A stretch of 64,000 nt of DNA from Dromiciops gliroides (lineage: Eukaryota; Chordata; Mammalia; Microbiotheria; Microbiotheriidae): the NCBI RefSeq assembly GCF_019393635.1, contig NC_057861.1, positions 301,279,468-301,343,467 on the forward strand. Reading direction: 5' to 3'. A model generated the notes under the pieces. It was given only the letters and a program-made list of their open reading frames with translations. It was not told where the DNA came from and did not search any database. Made by a program: the position numbers and the translations under genes. This document shows positions 12,860-24,800 of the stretch, piece after piece (position 1 is the first letter of the stretch; each line of letters opens with the position of its first letter).

Positions 12860-15800
12860 CAGAACGTCATTCAAGTGCAGGGTATTTTCAAAGAAGGTTA
12901 AGTCTTTTAGGTGAAAGCTAAGATTAACAATACTGTTTTAGTAATTTGTTCAGATACCTTTTTTGGGGGGGCGGGGCAAGGCAATTGGGGTTAAGTGACT
13001 TGCCCAGGGTCACACAGCTAGTAAGTGTCAAGTGTCTGAGGCCAGATTTGAACTCAGGTCCTCCTGAATCCAGGGCTGGTACTCTATTCACTGCACCACC
13101 TAGCTGCCCCTTCAGATACCTTTTTAAAACTGAAGTTGACTTGCCAACTTGTGAAAATGTGTGGCTGAATAAATTAGCTTTTGAATGACATTATCTTATA
13201 ATTTGGCAAGTCAAAACTTCAATTTTAAAAAGGTTGGAAATAGAATATGAGGCAAGGAAAGACCCTTTCTTCAAAAGAGAATCTTTTAATTGTGTCTTTC
13301 CTTGCACCCTCTTCTATTTCCCTTCTCCCTCACCTCTATCATCCAACCAGAATGGATCACCAGTACTTGGAAGTTATGCATGCTATTACTGCAACCATAA
13401 GAGAGAATTTCCTTCCTATCAAATTTATAGTACTTTAGAGTTTACAGAGTTCTTCGTAGACAATAACCTTATGAAGTAGGGCAAGTATTCTTTTATAGGT
13501 GAAGAAACCAAGGCTTAGAAAGGCTTAATGTCTTGTTCACAGTCACACAGCTAATAATTGTCAGGTCCAGAACTGAAATCCAAGCCTTCTGAGCCCAAGG
13601 CCATTGTTCTTTCCATTACACGAAAGTTGCTTCCTAAGATAAAACCTAGTGGGGAGCTAGGTGGCATAGTGGATAGAGTACTGGCCCTGGATTCAGGAGG
13701 ACCTGAGTTCAAATCCAGCCTCAGACACTTGACACTAGTTGTGTGACCTTGGGCAAGTCACTTAACCCTCATTACCCTGCAAAATAAAATAACTATGGAA
13801 GATATAACCTAAATGTGTACTGAAGAGGAACAATGGGCCTAGTTGTTATAATAAAAAGGAGTTTTTAAATAATTATGTTCAGTATCCTAAAATAAGGCAT
13901 TTAGTTAGTAAGCATTTACCTGTTATGTGTCAGAGACTTTGCCAAGTGCTGGGACTACAAAGAAAGGCAAAAAAGAAAAGAAAAAGCCCCTACTCTCAAA
14001 GAGCTTATAGTCTAAAGTGGAGAAAATGTGCCAACAACTGGGTACAAACAAACAAACAAACATCCTAGAAAAATTGGAGATAGTCAACAGTCAAAATAGT
14101 AAAAATTCAGTGCTTATCAAGTTCCTGAACAATTATAATTCAAAACCCCAAAATAAGAAATGTTGTAACAAGTTAACTTCATGATCCAACTAGACCCTGA
14201 CCTGTGCTTGACATGTTCCCCAAGTCTATACCACATTTTGAGAATAATTTTGTGGAGTACATGATTGTCTTTCATGTCATAAAAACTAAAAGATTAGAGA
14301 AACAATTCCAGCCCAAATTCTTACCTGCAGGTCTTAGGACTTTTCTAAAGCTTTATTGAATATTATATTTTCAGTAGGCTTTTAATCTGTTCTAAAATTA
14401 CCTCTTTAGAGCTTCAACAAGTACCCATTAGTTCTAATGGTCTGGGTTTTATAAACCCATAAACACCCTAATTCTTATTTTGAATATTCAATAATTTGAT
14501 CATGATAAGTTTGATCAGCTTGATCAAGCCAGTCTTCAAGGTCATAACCACAACCACCCGGCCAGTCCCATGGCACAGCCAGCAAGGTAGCTTCTGCAGG
14601 CATTCTCTGACCCTCTTGTCACCTCAAAGCTTTAGCTATAATCTACTCGTACCCTTGACACTTCTACACAACGTTCCCCATCATCTCTTTCCTAGTGCTT
14701 GGCAAACCTAAAACCCCTTCATAGTCAAAAATTAAACTTCTTCAGTTAGAAAAATTTGAATTAAAAAGAATTTTGCCTAAATATTTTCATTTTGTATCAT
14801 AGGAAAAAAAAAGACATATGCTTCTACATACAAGTTGGATGTTGAAGTAGGGACTAACATGCTGTACAAAGAGCATTTCTGAATTTGTAGGAAGGAGGAA
14901 ATTCTTTTTAAAAGTTGAGTTCTTCAGGGGGAAAAATCTTGTTACAAGTTACATGAAGAATACCACCCTATTTTCCTTGACCTGTGATGATAGTACATTT
15001 TCTTATATAACTCATGAAGATATCTGTAATTGTTTTAATGGTAAGTATTGCTAGTAAATTTGTTTCCATTTTTTCTGTGTATCCCCAGCAGTGAGCATAA
15101 TGCTTTGAACACTGTAGGCACTTAATAAATGCTTATTGAATTGAATTTCTAAGTTTGCCATGGGATGACTTCTTTAATAACAAGTGATTCAGGAGTCCCC
15201 TAAGCTATTGGCTCATTGAATAATAATAATTCATATTTACATAGTTCTTTAGTTTATCAAGTACTCCTTAAAACAACCTAATGCCTCACATTCATATGAT
15301 AGTTTGTATTTTGCTTTCATAACTATTTTAGTTTCTTTTCCACTTCCATTCTCTTATTAGTTGTATTATCTACTAGAAGTTAGGGACAAGTAGTCTTATT
15401 CTCATAGAGCAGAGGAGAGAATGGAGCCCTATAAAAAGATCAGATGGTTTACTCAAGGTTACTTGCCATTGAATAACTTGAAACTAGAAACAAGGTCTCA
15501 TGACCCATCATTTTTCTATTAAACTAAGCTGTCTTCATTTGTATTAAACTAAAATCTGTCTTCAGTCAAGAAATTATAAAAATTAATAACAACGAAACAT
15601 CCTGTAACTCATGAAGCCTACTATTACTACTGCTGAGTTTGGGATGGATTTTTCACTCCAAGTTCTTTATTCCATCCCTCCTCTTTTCTAATACCTAAAA
15701 AAATCCAACTCAAATCCAACTAACTTTTTAATTTCCAATAGCATAATAATCGATTCCTCTTTAACTTTAGTGATGTTAAGGCAGTCTTTGTATCTAATGA

Positions 15801-18800
15801 CATCCATTTTTACACAGGAGCTTACAGCTATACTTTTCTGGGATTGGTGTCTTGGTTATTAGCACATAGTGCTGATGAAGTCATGATCACGGATTCAGTC
15901 CTTACTTGAGCCACTTAGCTTTGCTTTGATGCAATCATCTCTAACTCTAGTATCCAGCGAGCATATGCCACTGGTTATAAGAAAAGGAGTAAGAAGGAAT
16001 ATAGCTGTATTGTTGTGTTGTCATCATCACTAGTTGAAATGGCTTAAAATAGATATCCTGTGACACTACAGTAGCATCATTTTTACATATAAAGTTCAGC
16101 ATGTTGCATTTCACTAAACAATCTGCCAGGAAATGGGATTCAACTTACTCCCTAAGGTTGTATAAGAAAGAAAATGTTTAGCTTGCACTTCTTTACCCAC
16201 CATCATAGCTTCAGAGTGTGTAGACGAAAGCGACAGCAATATCACAGAAAATCTTATTAATCAGCAGCTCAAAGATTATTTGATGAAATAATGCAGCTTA
16301 AAATAAAACTTCAAGGTAACTCAATTAAAAATTTACTTAAGCTCAATGTTTCATGTTATCCAGATATTAGCTGTCCTGACTACATCTTTTTTTTGGGGGG
16401 GGGGGCAATGGAGGTTAAGTGACTTGCCCAAGGTCACACAGTAAGTGTCAAGTGTCTGAGGTCAGATTTGAACTCAGGTCCTACTGAATCCAGGGCCAGT
16501 GCTTTATCCACTGTGCCATCTAGCTGCCCCTACATCTATTTTTAATTTAAAATTTCCCTAATTATAAACTTCACAAACACCAGCAAGCATAATTGTGTCC
16601 ATTACAGAAGCTAAAAAAGAGAATTAATGTATACAAAATGGTGAACTCCTTAATGTACAGTCAGTATTTTTTAAAGTACAGATTAAATTGTACCTAAAAA
16701 TACCAAAGCTACCCTGCTTGTATGTGTTTATTTCAGAGATGTTCTCTTCTGTGTATTTTTAATGTTTTATGCATGCCTTTTTTTAATGAATCTATATTAC
16801 TGCCACCCACTCCAAAACATCCTCTAAATAGATTGTAACAAGTATAGTTAAGCAAAAGAAAACACAAAATGCATGTATCATTCTGCACCTCTAATATTAA
16901 TCACTTCTCTGTTGAGAGGTCAGGAAACTTGCTTCTTGAGTTTTCTGAAGTCGTGATTGTTCATTACATTGATGAAAGTTCTGAAGTCTTTCAAAAGGCC
17001 AAATTCCAGCTACATTTATTTTGGTTACATAAAAGCTTTTCTGTTTTATATTCATAGATTTAGAGCTGAAAGGGCCCTTAGAGGGCCCCAAGTTCAACTT
17101 CCCTCATTTCACAGGTGAGGAAATTGAGACCCACTAGCTGTGTGGCTTTTCCAAGATCACATAGCTGGCATCTGAGGAGAGATTTGAACCCAGCTCTCAC
17201 AAATTCCATATCAAATACCCTGTTCTTTATGCCATGTTGTCTCTCACTCTAATAAGGATTGTTCATTTTATATTTTATGATCATCCTATCCTTGCTTAGT
17301 TGAGAACTTTCCCTAGCCAGAGTTGTGAAAGGTGTCTCCTTTTAAATTTATTTACATTGTGACCTTTTATGTATTTTTGGAGCTTGTTGAGGTATTTTAT
17401 GTGAGATAAATGGCCTAATTTTCTGCCAGACTCTTTCCAGTTTTTCCAGCAGATTTTGTCAGATAGGTGGTCCATACCCTGATAGCTGGTGTCAGTGGGT
17501 TTACTGAATACTATGATATAAGTTTGGTTGCTTCTAGGTCTTGATTATTGGACCTATTCCATTGTCCAACTTTCAGTTAGTTTTGATAGCTACTGTTGGG
17601 TTGACATCATTTTTTACTTTTTATTTATTATTTCCCTTAAGATTCTTGATGTTTTGTTCTTCCTAATGAGTTTCCTTGTTATTCTGTCTGATTCTATAAA
17701 GTTTATACCCCTTGGTAATTTGATATGGTCCTAATTTTATAAATTAATTTAGGTATAATTTTTCTATTAGCACAGTCCAACCATGAGTGAGGGCAACTAG
17801 GTTGACACATTAGATAGCATGTTGGGCCTAGAGTTAGGAAGACCCATCTTCCTGGGTTCAAATTTGGCCTCAGACACTTACTAGCTGTGTGACCCTGGGC
17901 AAGTCATTTAACCCTCTTTGCCTTGGTTTCCTCATCTGTAAATTGAGCTGGAAAAGGAAATGGCAAACCATTGCAATGTCTTTGCCCAAAAAAATCACAA
18001 ATGGGCTCACAAAGAATGGAACACGATTGAAAAACGACTGAACTGAAACTATGAGTGATTACTATCTTTTATTAAGTCTTCCTTCATTTCTGTAGAGAGT
18101 ATTTTTTGGTTGTATTCCTGTGTCTGCAACTAATATTTAAATAACTCTGAGATTATGTGATTTCATGGGTGTGGATGAGTGAGGCAGTGAGGCAGATCCT
18201 AACCTCATCCGACTTAGATGATCTTCAAGAGTCAAACATTGTATTACCCTAGAGGCAAGCTATTGGTGAGTCTTTCTATTAAGGTACTCTGCCCCTTGTA
18301 CAACATGTGACTACACTATTATTGACCCTTTCCTGGAAAGTAAGACTGTTCATCTTTTCTAAAGAGTAAGGTCTCAATGCATGTAGTAACTTTATGGAAT
18401 TAAATAAGTATACATATGACTAATGGGACTTAAATTTTAAAAATCTATTTATCTTTTTACCTAGGAGATACACTTCTTGCAATTCAAGCACCTTCGGGTA
18501 CACAGCTGGAGGTACCTATTCCTGAAATGGTATGCATGAATGTAACATCATATGTCTGAAAGGACAACTTTTTTTTTAGAAGAACATGAACTCAGCAGTT
18601 ATAAAATTCATTTTCAGGTTAACACCATAAATTTGCATGTCTGCATTGTTCCTATGATTACTAAATTAACGATCCGATTTTTGGAGGAAGTGAAAGTCTC
18701 TACAAAGATACTTAATCAGTATGATTCTTTCTTCCAAAAATGAATATTAGGAAATCAGTAATGATGTGAGGAATTAACTGAAGAGTTCATAAAATGATCT

Positions 18801-21800
18801 AGTCAATGAAAAATATGAAAATCCTGGACATTGGGGGGGAAATAACAAATTTATGTAGTAACATATTACTCTAAATAATAGTAACAATAATAATAACAAT
18901 AATGATGATGATTCCTAACATTTATACAGCTTCTACTATGTACCAAGTACAGGGCTATGGCTTTACATGTATTATCTTATTTGATCCTTATAACAACCTT
19001 AGGAAACAAGTGCTATCATTATCCCCATTTTACAGATGAGGAAACCCGAATCAGAGAGAGGTTAGTTAAGTGACTTGCCCAGGGTCACACAGGTAATACC
19101 TATCTGTGACTTATCTGTATCAATATCTTCCAAGTGTATCTGGAAGTATCAAGGCACTTGAGCTTTCACCTGAAGAGTCTGCCATACTCCTCTTTGATAT
19201 GCTTATGTCCCTCCCTGATGAGCTAAGCCACCTGCCCTGTGAAAGGTTGCACATAGCTAGCTCCTGCAGAAAACTAAGCCCTCAAGTGAGCTCAGGTCCA
19301 AGCCACAGTGACCCTGGAAAAGACTACTTGGTGGAAGATAGTAAAATTAGCACGTCTACCTGTAACCACTCCTGAGAGTCCCGATATTTCTTTTCCCAGT
19401 CTCCCCAGAGATATTTTGCTCCCTGAAAAGCAAAAGTTGTGGCAGGAGTTGGGGTTCTCTCCTCTGAAGCCATTCCTGATTCTGTCTGGCAGTAGCAACT
19501 CCTACACAGTGAGCCACTGGCAGGTCCTCTGCCAAGGGACCAGCCCAGGAGCCTCCTGGGAAATAGAGCTATGTTTACTATTTCTTTGAAAAGTAATTCA
19601 GGTCTTCATAACTTTAGACCTCTTGCTCTATCTATCCACTGTGCTGCCTAACTTATGGCAAATTTGATTTTTCCTTTGGGTTTATTCCAAGATGGATTAA
19701 ACTTAAGTAAAAAGTAACAGTGTAAATTATATTGCTTATCTCATATCCCCATCAAATTTAATTAAGCCTACATTAAGTCATACTATCAAGCTTTTTAATT
19801 CTCAAAGATATAGAAATGTGTATAGCACACATGTAAATTGGAAGGTTTCATATTTATAGCTTTCAGAAAGCTAGTTGTCTTTTTGGTCTCAGAATGAGAG
19901 AAAATGTTTGACTTGTGATAAAACAGCCCTCACTGAAGATGAAGTATATTTTTTCATTGTGATTTGTTTATTAATTTCATTGTGATTTGTTTATTAACTT
20001 TAAGCTTAAATTGTAGATCTAAATAAAGTTTGGCTTTTTCTGGGAAAAAAAAGATGATGTGTATAGATAACTATAAAGGGGGATTAAATTGTATGTGGCT
20101 TGTTTTAGAATACATCAGGCTAGTTAGAATTATTCATACTAGAGATGCAACAGTTGGCAGAATTCCACATTCTAGAGTTTATAATCTTTTATAATTGTAT
20201 GTGGCTACCTTTTAGCTGTAGGCTTTATTTTAATAGCACTTACTACTATGTTCTGCACACAACCCTAACTTTAACTGACTTCGTAAATTCACTTTTTTCT
20301 TGTCTAGTTTTGTTGTATTTTTTATGTGTTAGGGTATTGTGAAAATGGGTATTTATCCCTTCTGGGCAAGTTGCCATGTGTAACTAAATATATTTCACCT
20401 AATTCCCTAACTCATCTCTTTGTGAAAACAATGTTAATATCAATCTCCCATTGACTGCTAGTGTGCCCTTGTCTTTTATTAGAAGAGCAAGTTCCAAGAT
20501 GCTAATTTTAAAATTTTATTTTTAAACAAAATCACTTCAACTTCAAAGGGCCAGAATGGACAAAAGAAATACCAGATCAATCTAAAAAGTCACTCAGGAC
20601 CTATCCACGTGCTGCTGATAAATAAAGAATCCAGTTCTTCTAAGCCTGTGGTCTTTCCTGTTCCTCCACCTGATGACCTCACACAACCTCCTTCTCAAGT
20701 CTCTACTCCAGTGACTCCACAGAAACCTAATACAGAGCCCCAGAATCTGCCTGAACAACACACCCTTACCAGAGGTCTTCAGCAGACACCAGTTTCAGAC
20801 ACACCCTCAGGTAAGTGTGGAGCCTTTGGGGGGTTTCTTGTTTTTTTTATGTTAGAGGAAGAGAGGCATCAGGAAAACACTACCTAAATTTGTCAGTTAT
20901 AGTAAAATTAATTCATTATTTAAACTATGTGAGATTTAAAATTGGATATTAGATCATAAATCTCCCCTACTTAACCCTTCCCTTAATTCATCTCCCAGAC
21001 TAGTAAATGGAAGAAGCTTCTGGTTTTCTAGATAGAGCCTTTATTGTATATAAGGTGTTGTTGATTAGAAGGATAGGAAAACAGAAATACAGTACAAATC
21101 GTCTTAAATCTAGGCTTAGTCTATATTCCTTATAAAAACTCACCAAACCGATTTAGGCCACCTTTGGAGTGAGTCAGACCGTCTGTGCCGCGCCGCCCGG
21201 AGTCCCGCCAAGCCGGCAAAAAAGGCTACTCCTTTTTTCCACCCCGGAAGTCAAAAAAAAAACCCGGCAGGCAGTCTGACATGCGCAGCAGGCGCACTGT
21301 ACCTGGCAGGCAGTCTGACATGCGCAGCAGGCGGACTGTACCCGGCAGGCAGTCTGACATGCGCAGCAGGCGGACTGTTCATCTCCTCCCCAAAAGGGTG
21401 GTCCTTGAAAAACTGGCATCTTTCAGTTATCCTAACCGACTGTTAAAAACTTTCATATTTTACCACATTTCCCCCCTTTGCTTCCTCAAGAAACGGAATG
21501 TTTCCTTGATGGAACAGTAAAAAGAATATAATAACTTTTGCTGACTAATAATATGCGAACAACAATACAGAAAAGGAAGAGAGGAAAGTTTTGTCCAGAG
21601 GGGCGATTTTTTTTTTTCCTCATGAACCGACGCTTTGACATTAGTCTTGCAAAGGGAGAGCCTCTGCAGAGAGTACATGTTACAGATAGTATATAACAGA
21701 AAGGAGATAGTAAAAGCTAATAAAGCAAAACAGTTCATATAAAGTCTCTGAGTTCTCTTGTCTTCTTGAAGTGGTAAGATGTCATCAGGAGGAAACTGGA

Positions 21801-24800
21801 TTCTGGTCTGGAAAACTGGATTATCTTCTTTAACTGTTTGAATTGCTGTATTTTTAAAACCTTAGCATAGCATTGTCAATGATCAAATTAATAAATTCCA
21901 TTACATTCCCTCCTTTATATGGTTAGACTTGTAATAGAGGGTTGAGGTAGTTATGCAATGTGTAACACTTTTTACCACCATGTGTCTGGATCAAAGCCAA
22001 ATTTAGTATGTGTTCATGACACCTGAAAATGTTATGGAAAGGTTATCATACCATATCTCATGGTTCTGAGACAGCCAGTGATTGTGCTAGGCCACAGGTG
22101 AATTCAACTGAGTGAGATAAAAAGATAAATAAGTTCAGTTAAATTAGGTTAAATTAGGAGGGAGAGAGGATGAATACTGGACTGTGCCTAGTAATTGTGC
22201 TCTACATAGTCACCATCATAAGCAAACCATGGACTTACGTATACCTGTCTCTCCTTTTGTTGCACATATATTCTCTCCAGGGCCTGCGTCAGAGTTCACA
22301 GCAAGTTAGTCTCTGAAATGATAAGTTTCCATATTTCTGAAATCTCATTAATTTCACCAAAGACAATATGATGGTAAAAATGTGTGCTATGCTGCATAAC
22401 TGAGAATATATTAGTGATATATACAATAATTCCAAACCATACCCAGAGTATAATGACATATAAATAATAAACGAATGTAAATAGCTGATTATATTAGACA
22501 TTGTTACATAATCTTCTTTTAGACATTATTACATAATCTTCTTTTAGCAAGTAGACCACATCATCTTATACATGAATTCTCTGGTATAACAGTAGCAGAT
22601 ACTTAAAGTGGTGATTAATTCATCAAAAAGAAATAAGACTTCAATTAGCAAGATTCAATATTCAATGTTTTCAGTGAGGTATCAAGCAATTTCTGGTACT
22701 TTTTAGTTAAACAGAACAACATACAAGAGAGGAGAAAAATAAATAAATAAAACAAAACTCATTAGAACTCATGGTTCTCTCAAAAAGAAAGAGTAAATAA
22801 AAAAAAAGAAGAATTCTGGTAGCTTCTGAGGCCCGATAGCCTCACCCACAGCATATACTTAAAATGTCTTTGAATAATCACTTAGTTTACAAAATTTAGT
22901 TTTAAAGAAAAGCAAAAGAAACAAAAGTAAAAAAAAAACCAAAGCAAAACCAAAAATAAAAAATAAAAAGCTAAAGATTCGCTAAGCACCCTTTTGTGCT
23001 CTTAAAGAACTTAAAGGTGCAGTCAATTCCAGGTCTTTTCAGTGCCTTTCAAAAGTCAAAACAAAAACAAAAAAACCCAAAAATTAATAAAAAAAAAAAA
23101 TAGTTGAGGTAGGCCAGAAAACTAGGCCATGTACTTCAGTGCTTTTGCCTGTAGAAGGAAATGCTTGTTAAATTTTAAGGTATTTAAGCTGCTAGAGTTT
23201 GGGGTATGCCACATTGTTTTAACTGGTTCCCCAATTCTCTGCATGCCAAAGTGGCAGGGGTTTCTGAATTGTCATTGATCTTTCTAATGCTGTCATAATG
23301 TTCTTTATGGTAGAAAATGTGGAGTTCTCTAGCATCAGTTTTGTCTGTGCCACTGATTTTCAATAAAGGCTGATTTAATTGATGAACCACAACATTCAGC
23401 TGATGCTGCTTAGCAAATGCTACAATTGTATCATTTCCTCCCCACTTTCCAAATTTCTTTAATTCATCAACATATTCTTCAAAAGGGGAGTCATTTACTA
23501 TAAAAGACTCAAACTCTTGTCTATGGTTAATCATATAAGAAGCAGCTTCTTGTCTGTGTCTGAGATGATTTCTACAGTGACCTTCTAGCTGGTCTGCTAA
23601 AGCCCTAAAAAGGCAATTTCCGTCTCCTGATACTTTACGAAGACTGAGTCCCAAAGCATTTAACTGATCAGTGGGATTATTAAATGGGAACTGCCTTTTT
23701 CCTCTGAACTCCCTTTGCTCTTTAACAGTTGCTATCTTTAGGGTTTTTACCTCTTTAGCGTCTACCTCAGGTCTATCTGAAATCTCTTCACCTATGAATG
23801 GTGCAGGCTTTATATGAGAGCAATGAATCCATGAGTCTTTTTCACCAATTTTAATGGCAGTAGGAGTTGTCAATAATACCTGAAAAGGTCCTTCCCAGGC
23901 AGGTTGAGTTCCACTGGTTTTCTGAAAATTCTTTACATATATTTTATCTCCTGGGTTGAAGTTATGCAATGAAAAGTCTAATGGTCCTGCCTGGACCACA
24001 GCTCCTGCCTCATGGAGTTCACGTAGCCTGGTCTGTAATTCCTGTATATAGGAAGCAACAGAAGTATCACCTCCCACCAGTGATGTATAAACTGGGGAAA
24101 AAGTTTTAGCTTGGATAGGAGGGTGACCAAAAAGCATTTCATAAGGAGATATATGAAGTTCTCCTCTTGGTCTACTTCGTAGATAGAATAATGCCAATGG
24201 TAGAACATCAGGCCATTTCAAATGGGTTTCAGTACATAATTTGCCAATCATACTCTTAAGCTCTTTATTCATACGTTCGACTTGGCCTGAACTTTGTGGA
24301 TGGTAGGGCGTGTGGAATTTTGGAGTCACTCCCAAGAAAGAGTAGATTTGGGATAAAATCGAATCAGTGAAATGTGTGCCTTTGTCAGAATCGATGCGGG
24401 CTGGTGGGCCAAAACGAGGTACTATCTCTTTAAGAAGAATTTTGGCAACAAAGGCAGCTGTGGCTCGGGGGCTGGGAAAGGCCTCCACCCACCGAGTGAG
24501 CTGATCAACTATAACAAGGCAAAATTTATAATGTCCTGCTTTTGGCATAGTAATATAATCAATTTGTAAGTGCTCAAAAGGTGTATATGCTAGAGGACGC
24601 CCTCCATAAGCTTTGGCCTTAAAAGCATACTGATTATAAGACTGACATGTGGAGCAGCCCGAGCAGATTCGAGATGCTGTATTAGTCACACCTGGTGCTA
24701 TCCAGGTTCTCTTAATAGAGTCTACAATGCCTTGTGTACCAAAATGGCCTTTTCTGTGAACAGAGAGGCATACCTGGTGGTAGAATTTCCGGGGAAGAAA

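Larger units (their letters stand above)
12785..14996 (+). other. E2F5: U12-type AT-AC intron of E2F5
   Basis: The intron starts ATATCCTTTT, the full U12 consensus, and ends TAC. The branch element TTCCTTGAC at 14973-14981 lies 16 bases before the acceptor end. Splicing here joins Asn-Asn-Arg to Phe-Ser-Tyr in frame. E2F-family genes are known to carry minor-spliceosome introns. The intron also holds a (TG)n tract at about 12827-12857, SINEs (12963-13110 and 13651-13790), a MIR (about 13420-13632), and unclassified sequence from 13800 to 14960. Confidence 0.95.
15041..18464 (+). other. E2F5: E2F5 intron 4
   Basis: Ordinary GT-AG intron. Contents are an L2 3' end (about 15065-15150), a SINE (16388-16529), MIR-type sequence (17055-17250) and a long SINE (17791-18045). 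The segment 15800-16310 looks coding-like in places but is broken by stops and was not identified. The remainder is featureless AT-rich sequence. Confidence 0.8.
20928..21467 (-). repeat. 3' LTR (540 bp)
   Basis: Reads TG...CA in the element's direction and looks identical to 28911-29450. It contains three 39-base U3 repeats (21262-21378), a TATA-like TTTTTATAAGG (21138-21128) and AATAAA (21045-21040) about 85 bases further on. The short cysteine-rich frame over the U3 repeats is repeat translation, not a gene. Confidence 0.97.

Noticed and set aside
21262..21378. Three regular direct repeats resembling a CRISPR array
   Set aside because: The units are contiguous with no unique spacers and lie in a retroviral U3, so this is an enhancer repeat.
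21174..21419. Cys-rich 81-residue frame, repeated at 29157-29402
   Set aside because: It is the translation of the three 39-bp LTR repeats on the antisense frame; identical in both LTRs and without domain features.
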